NCBI GenBank assembly: GCA_003226295.1
Contig: CP029803.1
Location: 602,226-666,225 of the forward strand
From: Candidatus Moanabacter tarae
GTDB lineage: Bacteria > Verrucomicrobiota > Verrucomicrobiia > Opitutales > UBA2987
Reading direction: 5' to 3'
DNA: 64,000 nucleotides
How positions within the stretch are numbered: position 1 is the first letter of the stretch; each line of letters opens with the position of its first letter. The notes beneath the pieces were generated by a model. The model was not told the origin of the DNA and ran no database searches. It worked only from the letters and a program-made list of their open reading frames with translations. Positions 1 to 12,752 of this stretch are shown piece by piece. The position numbers and the translations under genes were made by a program.

Positions 1-44
1 GCCGCACAATTGGAGCGGGGCGAGTTACTGATATCATAGAGTAG
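1..44 (+). CDS. tuf: Elongation factor Tu, C-terminal end only
   Basis: The first 44 bases read, in the third frame, as the last 13 residues of EF-Tu (RTIGAGRVTDIIE) followed by TAG at 42-44. This ending is the highly conserved close of EF-Tu domain 3. The rest of the gene lies before the window. A tuf gene directly before tRNA-Trp and secE is a common bacterial order, which supports the call despite the short piece. Confidence 0.85.
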   Translation, partial: RTIGAGRVTDIIE

Positions 45-143
45 CTTTCGGAGGACTTTTATCGAACCAGAGGCTTGCGAAGAGGCCGTATCAGATATAT
101 TTTAAAAATTGGAAAGCTGAGTAAACAAAAGAAAACTCGACCA

Positions 144-219
144 AGGGCAGTAGCTCAATTGGAAGAGCGGCGGTCTCCAAAACCGCAGGTTGGGGGTTCG
201 AGCCCCTCCTGCCCTGCCA
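144..219 (+). tRNA. trnW: tRNA-Trp (CCA anticodon)
   Basis: A full cloverleaf can be folded. The acceptor arm pairs 144-150 with 209-215, the anticodon stem pairs 170-174 with 182-186, and the seven-base loop carries CCA at 177-179. The T arm contains GGTTCGAGCC-type sequence, and the CCA tail is encoded at 217-219. It lies between tuf and secE, a common site for tRNA-Trp. Confidence 0.96.
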
Positions 220-244
220 CTGCCAAACAGGCTGGAACCCACTG

Positions 245-484
245 ATGAGGAATCCATTTACCAGAGTTCGTGTATTTTTCCAGGAAATGCTCCAGGAGCT
301 AAAGAAGGCATCCTGGCCGACTCGCTTGGAATTGCGCGATTCAACTGTTGTAGTAATAATCGCAATGATCCTTTTGGGTGGATTTATCACCCTTTCGGAT
401 TGGTCGGTCTACAATGTAGTAACGCTACTGACCGAACTCGTACGAGCTGAGGCGGTAGAGGTAGTATCAGGAGACGGTTTATAA
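245..484 (+). CDS. secE: Preprotein translocase subunit SecE
   Basis: This 79-residue protein is the short, single-span form of SecE, the clamp that holds SecY in the Sec translocon of the inner membrane. An amphipathic N-terminal part with the family signature (QEMLQELKKASWPTRLE, about residues 13-29) precedes one hydrophobic segment at about residues 33-55. It sits between tRNA-Trp and nusG, the usual bacterial position. The stop is 63 bases before nusG, so the two are probably co-transcribed. The length fits the short SecE class and nothing looks broken. Confidence 0.95.
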   Translation: MRNPFTRVRVFFQEMLQELKKASWPTRLELRDSTVVVIIAMILLGGFITLSDWSVYNVVTLLTELVRAEAVEVVSGDGL

Positions 485-547
485 GAGGGTGGAAAAAAAC
501 ACGGGAATGGTTACTCAGAAAATCTGAGAGGCAGAAAGATTTAGAGG

Positions 548-1126
548 ATGTCGATGGAAACGGGAGATTTAAGCCGGCAGTGGTTTGCGGTTCAGACGCT
601 TTCGAACAAGGAGGCAGCAGTGAAACGTTACCTTGATCGATATCTAGAAAGCGAGGAGATGGATCAGTTCATTGACAATGTGCTGGTGCCGACTGAGACA
701 GTGACTGAGGTTAAGAACGGCCGTAAATATCAAAAGGTACGTAAATTTTACCCAGGGTACATATTTGTACATATGCAGCTTTATGCTGAGGATGGAGAAA
801 TATTGCAGAAGCCGTGGTATTTTGTACGGGACGTGGATGGGGTAATAGGTTTTTTGGGTGGAAATAGTCCCACCCCCTTGAAGGAGAAAGAGATTGCAAG
901 CATCTTAGCCCAGGTCGCTGAGACGGAGGGCAAGGAAATCCCCAAGGTGGAGTTTAGTGAGGGTGAGGAAGTAAAGATTACAGATGGGCCCTTTTTTAAT
1001 TTGACTGGTCGTATTGATGAGATCGATCCGGAGCGGGGAAAACTCAAAGTCTCAGTATCAATATTTGGCCGGTTTACACCAGTTGAGTTAGAGTTTTGGC
1101 AGGTTGAGAGGATGGAAGATAGCTGA
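548..1126 (+). CDS. nusG: Transcription termination/antitermination protein NusG
   Basis: NusG binds RNA polymerase, suppresses pausing and couples to Rho or to the ribosome. This 192-residue protein begins with the NGN domain ([11 protein letters not shown], then [10 protein letters not shown] near residue 75) and ends in a KOW domain ([20 protein letters not shown], about residues 138-157). Length and domain order are normal. Two in-frame ATGs (548 and 554) lie near the start, and AGAGG just upstream could serve either. The stop TGA overlaps the rplK ATG by one base, which suggests translational coupling. Confidence 0.97.
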   Translation: MSMETGDLSRQWFAVQTLSNKEAAVKRYLDRYLESEEMDQFIDNVLVPTETVTEVKNGRKYQKVRKFYPGYIFVHMQLYAEDGEILQKPWYFVRDVDGVIGFLGGNSPTPLKEKEIASILAQVAETEGKEIPKVEFSEGEEVKITDGPFFNLTGRIDEIDPERGKLKVSVSIFGRFTPVELEFWQVERMEDS

Positions 1127-1554
1127 TGTCGAAGAAAGAAGTATCACAAATACGGTTGCAACTTCCGGCAGGAGCTGCCAATCCAGCGCCACCGGTGGGT
1201 CCCGCTTTGGGCGCGCACGGGGTCAACATAATGGGATTCTGTAAGGAGTTTAACGCCAGGACCAAGGATCAGACAGGAACTATTCTTCCGGTAGTGATTT
1301 CGGTCTATCAGGATCGCTCGTTCACCTTTATTCTAAAGTCTCCCCCAGCTGCTGTTCTCTTGAAGAAGGCAGCTGCAATAGCCAAGGGTTCAGGGGTGTG
1401 TCATAGAGAAAAAGTAGGTAGTGTGACTCGAGCACAATGTCTAGAGATTGCTGCTATCAAGAAAGATGACCTAAACTCGAATGATGAAGAAGCAGCTATC
1501 CGAGTGATTGCTGGGACCGCACGTAGCATGGGAATCGATGTGGTCGATCTTTAG
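1126..1554 (+). CDS. rplK: 50S ribosomal protein L11
   Basis: L11 forms the GTPase-associated centre on 23S rRNA together with the L10-L12 stalk. The 142 residues match the family length. The N-terminal domain holds the proline-rich motif [16 protein letters not shown] (about residues 14-29), and the C-terminal rRNA-binding domain ends AARSMGIDV-like. The start overlaps the nusG stop, and rplA follows after 74 bases. The order nusG-rplK-rplA-rplJ-rplL is the standard one. Confidence 0.98.
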   Translation: MSKKEVSQIRLQLPAGAANPAPPVGPALGAHGVNIMGFCKEFNARTKDQTGTILPVVISVYQDRSFTFILKSPPAAVLLKKAAAIAKGSGVCHREKVGSVTRAQCLEIAAIKKDDLNSNDEEAAIRVIAGTARSMGIDVVDL

Positions 1555-1628
1555 ACTTAGAATTTCTTTTGAAGGCTTTAACGGTACAGGAAAACCAGAG
1601 CATTGATAACTGAGGAAAGGAAATAAAC

Positions 1629-2342
1629 GTGGTAAAGCTCAGCAAACGATATCAGACGGCGCAGCAGATTAAGGATCTTTCGATAGGCTATCCATTGGAG
1701 GAGGCTGTGACGATTCTTTCGAAAATGCCAACGGCGAAATTCGATGAAACCGTAGAGTTAGCAGTTCGTCTGGGAGTTGATCCAAAGCAGAGCAATCAAA
1801 TGGTCCGCGGTATTATCAGTCTTCCTAACGGGAGTGGGAAAAAGGTCCGCGTATTGGTTTTTACAGAGAATGGTGATGAGGCGCTAGAAGCGGGTGCTGA
1901 TCATGCTGGATTGGACGATGTCGTTTCTAAGATTCAGGAGGGTTGGCTCGAATTTGATGTTGCAATGGCGACTCCCTCAGCGATGAAGCAAGTAAGGGCA
2001 GTCGCTAGGGTTTTAGGACCAAGGGGACTGATGCCGAATCCGAAATCCGGTACCGTGACCGATGATGTGGCCGCCGGAATTAAGGAGATAAAACAAGGCG
2101 GACGCGTCGAATATAAGATGGATAAGACTGCCAATATTGGGGTGGTCGTTGGGAAGCGTTCCTTTGATCCTCCGAAGTTAGTAGAGAATATCCAGGTGGT
2201 TATCGAGAGTATCGGTCAGGCGAGACCGGAATCTATTAAAGGACGCTACATTATAAGTATGTCTATTTCTGGGACTATGACTCCTGCCGTTAGATTGGAC
2301 AGCGGGGTCTATTCTGCTATAGGGAAGGAAGGATCAGTTTGA
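1629..2342 (+). CDS. rplA: 50S ribosomal protein L1
   Basis: L1 makes the mobile stalk that helps release deacylated tRNA. In other bacteria it also represses its own operon by binding a leader that mimics its rRNA site. The 237 residues begin MVKLSKRYQ and contain the signature GPRGLMPNPKSGTVT (about residues 137-151). The start is a GTG at 1629, preceded by AGGAAAGG. The end overlaps the TTG start of rplJ by four bases. No repressor-binding site was identified in the 74-base leader. Confidence 0.98.
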   Translation: MVKLSKRYQTAQQIKDLSIGYPLEEAVTILSKMPTAKFDETVELAVRLGVDPKQSNQMVRGIISLPNGSGKKVRVLVFTENGDEALEAGADHAGLDDVVSKIQEGWLEFDVAMATPSAMKQVRAVARVLGPRGLMPNPKSGTVTDDVAAGIKEIKQGGRVEYKMDKTANIGVVVGKRSFDPPKLVENIQVVIESIGQARPESIKGRYIISMSISGTMTPAVRLDSGVYSAIGKEGSV

Positions 2343-2857
2343 GAGAAGAAAAAAAATATCTTGTGGACGAGATTGGGAATCATCTCGATAAATCCGACTA
2401 TTTCTATCTTACGGATTTTGACCGGGTGTCGGTAGCGGACACAGTAGAATTGAGATGGAAACTTGCTGAGCACAGTGCTGAATTTCATGTTATTAAAAAC
2501 AGTGCTATGGCGGTCGTTGTCCGAAATCGGGAACTACCTGATATTTCTGAGTGGCTCAAAGGACAGACTGCCATTGTGGTTGGAGGCGAAGATCCACCTG
2601 GAGTGGCGAAGGCATTAAGCCGATTCAGAGATGAAAAGGAAAAGGTTGAAGTGAAGGGTGGTATCCTTAGTGGAAGCGTCTTACAGCCGGGGGAGGTTGC
2701 ACAGCTGGCAGACTTGCCTCCGATGGATTCGCTTAAAGCCCAATTTTTGGGCTTACTTCAGGCTCCAGCACAGCGGTTGTTATCGCTTCTTGAGGCTGCT
2801 CCAAGAGGTTTTTTAACCGTATTGTCGGCTAAATCGGAGAAAAAAGATACAGATTAG
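2339..2857 (+). CDS. rplJ: 50S ribosomal protein L10
   Basis: L10 anchors the L12 dimers to the ribosome stalk. The 172 residues have the family length, with the N-terminal rRNA-binding domain and a C-terminal helix rich in Leu and Ala (about residues 130-160) that receives L12. The start is a TTG at 2339 inside the last codons of rplA, preceded by GGAAGGA, so translation is probably coupled to rplA. A 173-base gap without a gene follows before rplL; it holds no recognisable hairpin. Confidence 0.96.
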   Translation: MREEKKYLVDEIGNHLDKSDYFYLTDFDRVSVADTVELRWKLAEHSAEFHVIKNSAMAVVVRNRELPDISEWLKGQTAIVVGGEDPPGVAKALSRFRDEKEKVEVKGGILSGSVLQPGEVAQLADLPPMDSLKAQFLGLLQAPAQRLLSLLEAAPRGFLTVLSAKSEKKDTD

Positions 2858-3030
2858 ATAAGATTTTGATGGACGGATGGCAGATAAATCACATGTTTCA
2901 CGCGGTTGTCGCATGAAAATCGCTAAGACTTAACGAGCATTTTATGTGGTCGAGAGGACTGGGTTGGGATATATTTATTTAGTGGATATTGACCAGCGCT
3001 GTCTCTGACCTAAGGTATAAGGAGGAACAA

Positions 3031-3423
3031 ATGGCTGAATTGGATAAAGATCAAGTCCTTGATTGGCTTGGTGAACGCACCGTTTTAGAAATAAGCGGTA
3101 TTGTGAAAGAATTAGAGGAGAAGTGGGGCGTAAGCGCAGCTGCTCCTATGGCCGTGGCTGCACCTGCAGCTGCAGGTGCCGATGGCGGCGAGGGAGCTAA
3201 GGTCGAGGAGAAGACGGAGTTCGATGTTATTCTAGCTGGCTTTGGCGAGAATAAGATTGCGGCAATCAAAGAGGTTCGCGCCATTACTGGACTTGGTCTG
3301 AAGGAAGCTAAGGACCTGGTTGAGAGTGCGCCCAAACCGGTCAAAGAAGGTATTGACAAAGAGGAAGCAGAGGAAATCAAGTCGAAGCTTGAAGGCGTCG
3401 GCGCTCAAGTGGAGGTAAAATAG
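3031..3423 (+). CDS. rplL: 50S ribosomal protein L7/L12
   Basis: L12 forms the dimers of the stalk that recruit translation GTPases. The 130-residue product has an N-terminal dimerisation domain, an Ala/Pro-rich hinge (about residues 36-55) and the globular C-terminal domain with [12 protein letters not shown]. The ATG at 3031 is chosen because a strong AAGGAGG lies seven bases upstream at about 3019-3025. A longer in-frame reading from 2989 would add 14 residues unlike the family. A perfect hairpin follows 46 bases after the stop. Confidence 0.97.
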   Translation: MAELDKDQVLDWLGERTVLEISGIVKELEEKWGVSAAAPMAVAAPAAAGADGGEGAKVEEKTEFDVILAGFGENKIAAIKEVRAITGLGLKEAKDLVESAPKPVKEGIDKEEAEEIKSKLEGVGAQVEVK

Positions 3424-3469
3424 TCCTCTTCAACAGCAAATCGCTGTATAGCGTTGGTTTCATGAGGTT

Positions 3470-3492
3470 GGATCTCCCCAGCGGGGAGATCC
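3470..3492 (+). terminator. Hairpin between rplL and rpoB, possible attenuator
   Basis: Ten bases at 3470-3479 (GGATCTCCCC) pair perfectly with 3483-3492 across a three-base loop. The following 20 bases are G/T-rich (GTGTGTGTTTGTGT) rather than a clean T run. In Escherichia coli a partial terminator at this place lowers rpoBC expression relative to rplJL. A similar role here is inferred from position and structure only. Confidence 0.55.
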
Positions 3493-3613
3493 GGGGTGTG
3501 TGTTTGTGTACGTGTTCGTATTAGAGATGATGAATGTCGGGTAGCCAGTATGATTGAATTTTCACGGGTGATCGGGCAAAGGGTCAGGCTATATGGAGAA
3601 GGGAGTTTAAGCA

Positions 3614-7426
<3,813 letters not shown>

Positions 7427-7441
7427 TAGAAAATTATAGGA

Positions 7442-10400
7442 ATGAGCACACAGGAAGTCAGAGAAGTATTAGGGTTCGACGAAGGTCAGACATTTGATTC
7501 GGTATCGATTTCGGTTGCCTCGCCGGACACGATTCGTTCGTGGTCGCGGGGTGAAGTAAAGAATCCGGAGACTATCAATTACCGAACCTTTAAGCCGGAA
7601 CCGGGCGGCCTTTTCTGCCAGCGCATATTCGGTCCAGTAAGAGACTACGAGTGCGCATGTGGAAAGTATAAACGAATCAAATACAAAGGTGTAGTGTGTG
7701 ATCGATGCGGGGTCGAGGTAACGGTGTCTAGGGTGCGTCGCGAACGGATGGGCCACATTGAACTCGCAGTTCCCGTTTCTCACATTTGGTTTCTTAAAAG
7801 TATGCCTAGTCGGTTAGGGCTCCTCCTGGACATGACGGCAAGAAATCTGGAACGTGTCATTTACTATGAGAACTATATGGTAACGGATCCAGGAAAGACA
7901 CCTTTAGAACAAAAGCAGTTACTTACTGAACAGGAGTATCAGGATGCCCAGGACGAATATGGAGATACTGCGTTTGAGGCTAAGATGGGTGCTATTGCAT
8001 TGGGTGAAATTCTTGAGACGATGTCTCTCGAGGCGGTTGTGGATGAGTTGCACGAGCAGATGCACAACACCCGATCAAAGCAAATTAAGAAGAAGCTTTC
8101 TAAAAGGCTAAAAGTGATTGGGGGGTTCATAGAATCGGGCTCCCGTCCGGAGTGGATGGTTCTTGAAGTAGTGCCGGTAATTCCGCCTGATTTGCGACCA
8201 TTAGTTCCCTTGGAAGGCGGCCGTTTTGCCACCAGTGATCTAAATGATCTCTATCGAAGGGTCATCAATCGAAACAATCGGCTGAGAAATCTTCTCCAGC
8301 TGAAGACGCCGGATGTTATCATTCACAATGAAAAACGGATGTTGCAGGAGGCAGTTGACGCCCTCTTTGATAACGGGAGGCATGGACGGGCTGTAACCGG
8401 TGCGGGTAATCGTCCCCTTAAGTCTTTGAGCGACATGCTCAAGGGCAAACAAGGCCGATTCAGGCAGAATTTGCTTGGCAAGCGGGTAGATTACAGTGGC
8501 CGTTCAGTTATTGTGATTGGGCCTGAACTAAAACTTAATCAGTGTGGTTTGCCCAAGAAAATGGCTTTGGTCTTATTCGAGCCGTTTATAATACGGCGCC
8601 TGAAAGAGTTAGGTTTCGTTCATACTGTGCGTGGAGCGCGCAAGATGATCGAGAAGAAATCACCCGAGGTGTGGGATATTCTGGAAGAGGTTACTGAGGG
8701 ACATCCAGTTCTCCTCAACCGAGCTCCGACTCTTCACCGGCTATCCATTCAAGCTTTTGAGCCGACCTTGATCGAAGGAGATGCCCTTCGTATTCACCCG
8801 TTGGTTTGTACCGCTTATAATGCTGATTTTGATGGTGACCAAATGGCAGTTCATGTCCCCCTTTCGCTGGAGGCGGTGATGGAGTGCAAACTCCTTATGA
8901 TGTCCAACCATAACATTTTTTCCCCATCGAGTGGAAAGCCAATCTTGACGCCCTCGCAGGATATTGTCCTGGGTTCTTATTATCTAACCTTGGATCCGCG
9001 CCGAAGGCCTAAACCCGGCGATCGGCTCCCGCTTTTTGGTGACACCCAAGAGGTCTTGCTTGCCGAAGGTGACGCTATTCTCAAGATCCATGATTGGATC
9101 CGAATTGTAAATCCGGACTATGAAAGGGAAACAATTTATGGAGATCCGAAACAGAAAATTATCCAAACGACTGTTGGTAGGGTTTTATTTAATACAGTAT
9201 GGCCCAGTGAGATTGGGTTTCTCAACTTTCCTATACCGACTGGTAAACTGAGTGATCTTATTCTCGAGACGTATAAGGCGAGAGGAAGGCTGGAGACGGT
9301 TGAGGTCCTAGACGCTCTCAAGGAGCTCGGATTCAGTAGTGCAACCAAGGCCGGACTCTCAATTGGTATCGGTGATATGATTATTCCCGAGGATAAACCT
9401 GGTATCATTAAAGAGACACAGGGCAAAGTCAGCGAGATCGAGGATCAGTACAGGAAAGGCGTTATCACGGCAGGAGAACGCTATAACAAAATTATCGATG
9501 CCTGGACCCAAGCAACTGATGATATCGCCTCGTTAGTTTTTGAAGGATTACAAGATAACAATAACAGCGATGAAGTAAATCCGGTATACTTGATGATGGA
9601 TTCTGGAGCGCGGGGTAGCCGTACTCAAGTGAGGCAGCTCTGTGGAACTAGGGGATTAATGGCAAAGCCTTCTGGCGAAATCATCGAACGTCCCATCCTC
9701 TCTTCATTCCGAGAGGGTCAGACAGTGCTCGAGTATTTTATTTCGACACATGGTGCCAGAAAGGGACTCGCCGACACGGCGTTGAAGACAGCAGATGCTG
9801 GGTATCTTACCCGGAAGCTATGCGATGTGGCGATGGATGTGATCATAACGGATATCGACCAGGGAAACAGAGATGGAATCTGGAAGTCCGCAATCCACGA
9901 AGGTGATGAGGAGATCGTGAGTTTGTACGAACGTATCGTGGGGCGTTGTTCGAGTGATGATGTCTACAATCCTCTCAGTCCAGATGAGTTAGTCGTGGGT
10001 AACGGTGAATTAATTACCGAAGGGATGGCTAAAAAGGTGGAGGAGTTAGGGATCGAAAGAATTAAAATCATGTCACCTCTGACTCACATGAAACACTCTA
10101 GTTTGCCGGCTACATCCTATGGGATAAACCCAGGCACGAACAAGCTTGTTGAGATTGGTGCTGCGGTCGGTATTATCGCAGCGCAATCGATCGGTGAGCC
10201 GGGGACACAGCTTACGATGAGGACCTTCCACATTGGAGGTATCGCGAGCCAGTTTTTTAGAAACCCAGAAATTCGAGTTCGTAATGAAGGAGTTGTAACC
10301 TACAGCGGTCTTCGGCTGGTTTCCACGGAAGAAGGAGCTAGTATTGTACTGAATAAAACTGGGAAAATTATTATCGCTGGTGAGGACGGCAAGGAACTCG

Positions 10401-11596
10401 AGAGTTACAACATTGTGCCAGGGGCTGTCCTACCAGTTGCCGATGGAAAACATATCGAGAAGGGTGAAATCTTGGCAGTTTGGGATCCTCACCACGTGCC
10501 CATTCTTTCAGAAAAAGCAGGTGTAATCGCTTTTCGAGAGATGATTCCGGGTGTAACGGTTAAACGGGAGCTAGATGAGGCAACAGGACAAATAGCGACG
10601 GTTGTAATCGAGCATAAGGAGGATCTTAATCCGCTTATAGAAATCCATGAGGCTCCGGTTCGAGCAAAGAGTGAGCGCGCCCTGGATTTGGCGGCGAAGA
10701 AGGGTAAGCTGATTGCTACATATTCCATTCCTACTGGAGCGCAGATCGTGGTAAATCAAGGTGACTTGATATCTCCGGGAGCTCTTTTGGCAAAGACACC
10801 ACGTCAGGCTTCCAAGACCCAGGACATAACCGGAGGTCTGCCTCGTGTTGCAGAGTTATTTGAAGCCCGTCGTCCGAAAGAGGCTGCAGAAATGGCAAAG
10901 ATTGATGGAATCGTTAGTATCGGTGGAACAGTTAGGGCGAAGAAAAAGCTCATAGTGACGGACGAAGAAAACGATTTGGAAGAAGAACATCTCATTCCTC
11001 ACGGCAAGCATATCGTTGTCCAACCGGGAGATTTTGTTCAGAAGGGTCAACACTTAACCGAAGGAGCAGCCGATCCACATGAGATTCTAGATATTCTAGG
11101 TCCCAGTGTCTTACAGGAATATCTGCTTTCTGAGATTCAAAAAGTCTACCGGTTGCAAGGCGTAACTATTAACGACAAGCATATAGAGACAATAATTGCT
11201 CAGATGCTGAGGAAAGTTCGTATTACGGATCCAGGAGATTCAGAATTTTTCTGGGGAGAACAGATCGATCGTCAGGATTTTATGGATGAGGATGAGCGCC
11301 TGATAGAAGCGGGTGGTAAGCCGGCAGAGGCAGAGCCAATTTTGCTTGGAATAACTAAGGCTTCGATCGAGACAGAAAGCTTCATTTCAGCGGCTTCTTT
11401 CCAAGAGACAACTCGGGTACTAACGGATGCTGCAACTTTGGGTAAAAAGGATTCTCTCAAAGGGTTTAAAGAAAATGTCATAATGGGAAACTTGATTCCA
11501 GCAGGTACAGGTCTTCCGAAATATCGACGACTTCGAATTAATACCTTTGGTTCGGAGTTTAACGATGTTGAGACAAAATCGGAAACTGCGGGTTGA
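7442..11596 (+). CDS. rpoC: DNA-directed RNA polymerase subunit beta', second zinc site missing
   Basis: RpoC carries the catalytic magnesium of RNA polymerase in [10 protein letters not shown] (about 8818-8847). The first zinc site of the clamp is intact, with two cysteine pairs in [20 protein letters not shown] near residues 70-89. The second site, near the bridge helix and trigger loop, normally uses four cysteines. Here the first position is Gln807 (DIDQGN), and the CxxxxxxCxxC stretch is replaced by [16 protein letters not shown] at residues 881-896. The surrounding frame is conserved ([20 protein letters not shown]), so this is substitution, not a frameshift. The 1384-residue length is normal. 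Confidence 0.98.
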   Translation: MSTQEVREVLGFDEGQTFDSVSISVASPDTIRSWSRGEVKNPETINYRTFKPEPGGLFCQRIFGPVRDYECACGKYKRIKYKGVVCDRCGVEVTVSRVRRERMGHIELAVPVSHIWFLKSMPSRLGLLLDMTARNLERVIYYENYMVTDPGKTPLEQKQLLTEQEYQDAQDEYGDTAFEAKMGAIALGEILETMSLEAVVDELHEQMHNTRSKQIKKKLSKRLKVIGGFIESGSRPEWMVLEVVPVIPPDLRPLVPLEGGRFATSDLNDLYRRVINRNNRLRNLLQLKTPDVIIHNEKRMLQEAVDALFDNGRHGRAVTGAGNRPLKSLSDMLKGKQGRFRQNLLGKRVDYSGRSVIVIGPELKLNQCGLPKKMALVLFEPFIIRRLKELGFVHTVRGARKMIEKKSPEVWDILEEVTEGHPVLLNRAPTLHRLSIQAFEPTLIEGDALRIHPLVCTAYNADFDGDQMAVHVPLSLEAVMECKLLMMSNHNIFSPSSGKPILTPSQDIVLGSYYLTLDPRRRPKPGDRLPLFGDTQEVLLAEGDAILKIHDWIRIVNPDYERETIYGDPKQKIIQTTVGRVLFNTVWPSEIGFLNFPIPTGKLSDLILETYKARGRLETVEVLDALKELGFSSATKAGLSIGIGDMIIPEDKPGIIKETQGKVSEIEDQYRKGVITAGERYNKIIDAWTQATDDIASLVFEGLQDNNNSDEVNPVYLMMDSGARGSRTQVRQLCGTRGLMAKPSGEIIERPILSSFREGQTVLEYFISTHGARKGLADTALKTADAGYLTRKLCDVAMDVIITDIDQGNRDGIWKSAIHEGDEEIVSLYERIVGRCSSDDVYNPLSPDELVVGNGELITEGMAKKVEELGIERIKIMSPLTHMKHSSLPATSYGINPGTNKLVEIGAAVGIIAAQSIGEPGTQLTMRTFHIGGIASQFFRNPEIRVRNEGVVTYSGLRLVSTEEGASIVLNKTGKIIIAGEDGKELESYNIVPGAVLPVADGKHIEKGEILAVWDPHHVPILSEKAGVIAFREMIPGVTVKRELDEATGQIATVVIEHKEDLNPLIEIHEAPVRAKSERALDLAAKKGKLIATYSIPTGAQIVVNQGDLISPGALLAKTPRQASKTQDITGGLPRVAELFEARRPKEAAEMAKIDGIVSIGGTVRAKKKLIVTDEENDLEEEHLIPHGKHIVVQPGDFVQKGQHLTEGAADPHEILDILGPSVLQEYLLSEIQKVYRLQGVTINDKHIETIIAQMLRKVRITDPGDSEFFWGEQIDRQDFMDEDERLIEAGGKPAEAEPILLGITKASIETESFISAASFQETTRVLTDAATLGKKDSLKGFKENVIMGNLIPAGTGLPKYRRLRINTFGSEFNDVETKSETAG

Positions 11597-11654
11597 TGTT
11601 GATAGCTATCTGTGTTGCGCAAATTAAGATTTCTGATGAGCCATTCTGTCTAGA

Positions 11655-11683
11655 GGCAAGGAATAAAAACCTTTCCCCTTGCC
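11655..11683 (+). other. Hairpin in the rpoC-rpsL leader
   Basis: Within the 242-base gap between rpoC and rpsL, GGCAAGG (11655-11661) pairs perfectly with CCTTGCC (11677-11683) around a 15-base loop. There is no T run after it. It could be part of a leader for the str genes or an RNA-processing site. Nothing else in the gap looks like a gene. Confidence 0.3.
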
Positions 11684-11838
11684 GTGAGCTTCCACTGTGT
11701 TTGGAACGATTAGTATTCTTTGTATGCCGAAGACCCTTGATTCCATATGATAACTCATGACGCAAAGTTCAAATTGTACTTGCACTCGGTTTCATAAAGT
11801 CTACTTTTCTCGCTTCTCATAAAAAAAGCGCCCAGATA

Positions 11839-12222
11839 ATGCCCACGATCAATCAGCTCGTTCGCAAACCGCGGAGGGTAACCAGGGGTAAGTCCAAGTC
11901 TCCTGCCTTGAAGTCGAGTCCCTTTAAAAGGGGTGTTTGCGTACAGGTCATGACCCGAACTCCACGGAAGCCGAATTCGGCAATTCGTAAGGTTGCCAAA
12001 GTCCGGCTTACCAATGGTATGGAAGTGCTAGCTTACATACCTGATGAGGGGCATAGTTTGCAGGAACACAGTGTTGTGTTGGTTCGCGGGGGAAGGGTTA
12101 AGGATCTTCCTGGAGTTCGATACCATATAGTCCGTGGGGTGTTGGATTGTCTTGGTGTTGAGAATAGGCGGAGAAGCCGGTCGAAATACGGAGTAAAGCG
12201 TCCTCGAGACGCAAAGAGCTGA
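11839..12222 (+). CDS. rpsL: 30S ribosomal protein S12
   Basis: S12 sits at the decoding centre and controls accuracy. The 127 residues match the family from [12 protein letters not shown] to the basic C terminus. The conserved loop reads [11 protein letters not shown], so position 43 (codon CGG at 11965-11967) is Arg where E. coli has Lys43 (Lys42 without the initiator Met). The second loop keeps its Lys in [11 protein letters not shown]. In other species Arg at position 43 gives streptomycin resistance, and it also occurs naturally. rpsG follows after 51 bases. Confidence 0.98.
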   Translation: MPTINQLVRKPRRVTRGKSKSPALKSSPFKRGVCVQVMTRTPRKPNSAIRKVAKVRLTNGMEVLAYIPDEGHSLQEHSVVLVRGGRVKDLPGVRYHIVRGVLDCLGVENRRRSRSKYGVKRPRDAKS

Positions 12223-12273
12223 TTCGGTCTGTTGTTTTGTTGTAGTGCTTAACGAATCTTTAGCCGCGTAATA

Positions 12274-12744
12274 ATGTCAAGACGACGTAGAGCAGTTAAG
12301 CGAGAGCACATCCCTGACCCACGCTTTGGGAGTACACTCGTCAGTCATCTTATCAATGCTGTTATGATCGATGGAAAGAGGTCGTCCTCTCAAAAGATCG
12401 TCTACGGTGCGATTGAGCGTGTTAGTGAAAAATTAGGAAAGGGAGATCCGGTCGAACTTTTACTTGGGGCGATGGAAAATATTAGGCCAAAACTTGAAGT
12501 GAAAAGTCGGAGAGTGGGCGGGACTACCTATCAGGTCCCAATGGAAATATCGTTTGAGCGCCAGCAAAGCGTAGCCTTTAGGTGGTTGCGGGAGTCAGCC
12601 CGTGGTCGCAAGGGTCCCATGAGAGAGGCTTTGGCTCAAGAAATAATTGATGCCTATAATAATACCGGTTCCCTTGTTAAGAAAAAGGAAGACATGCACC
12701 GGATGGCACAGTCCAATAGGGCTTTTGCCCATCTCCGCTGGTAG
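12274..12744 (+). CDS. rpsG: 30S ribosomal protein S7
   Basis: S7 nucleates assembly of the 30S head and contacts the E-site tRNA. The 156 residues match the family, beginning [16 protein letters not shown] and containing [21 protein letters not shown] sequence (about residues 70-84) and the C-terminal [15 protein letters not shown]. The gene lies 51 bases after rpsL and only eight before fusA, the classical str order. In E. coli S7 represses this operon through the rpsL-rpsG spacer; no matching structure was recognised in this short spacer. Confidence 0.98.
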   Translation: MSRRRRAVKREHIPDPRFGSTLVSHLINAVMIDGKRSSSQKIVYGAIERVSEKLGKGDPVELLLGAMENIRPKLEVKSRRVGGTTYQVPMEISFERQQSVAFRWLRESARGRKGPMREALAQEIIDAYNNTGSLVKKKEDMHRMAQSNRAFAHLRW

Positions 12745-12752
12745 ATAAAACG

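Noticed and set aside
2989-3030. Longer N terminus for L7/L12
   Set aside because: The 14 added residues do not match the family, and the strong AAGGAGG fits ATG 3031.
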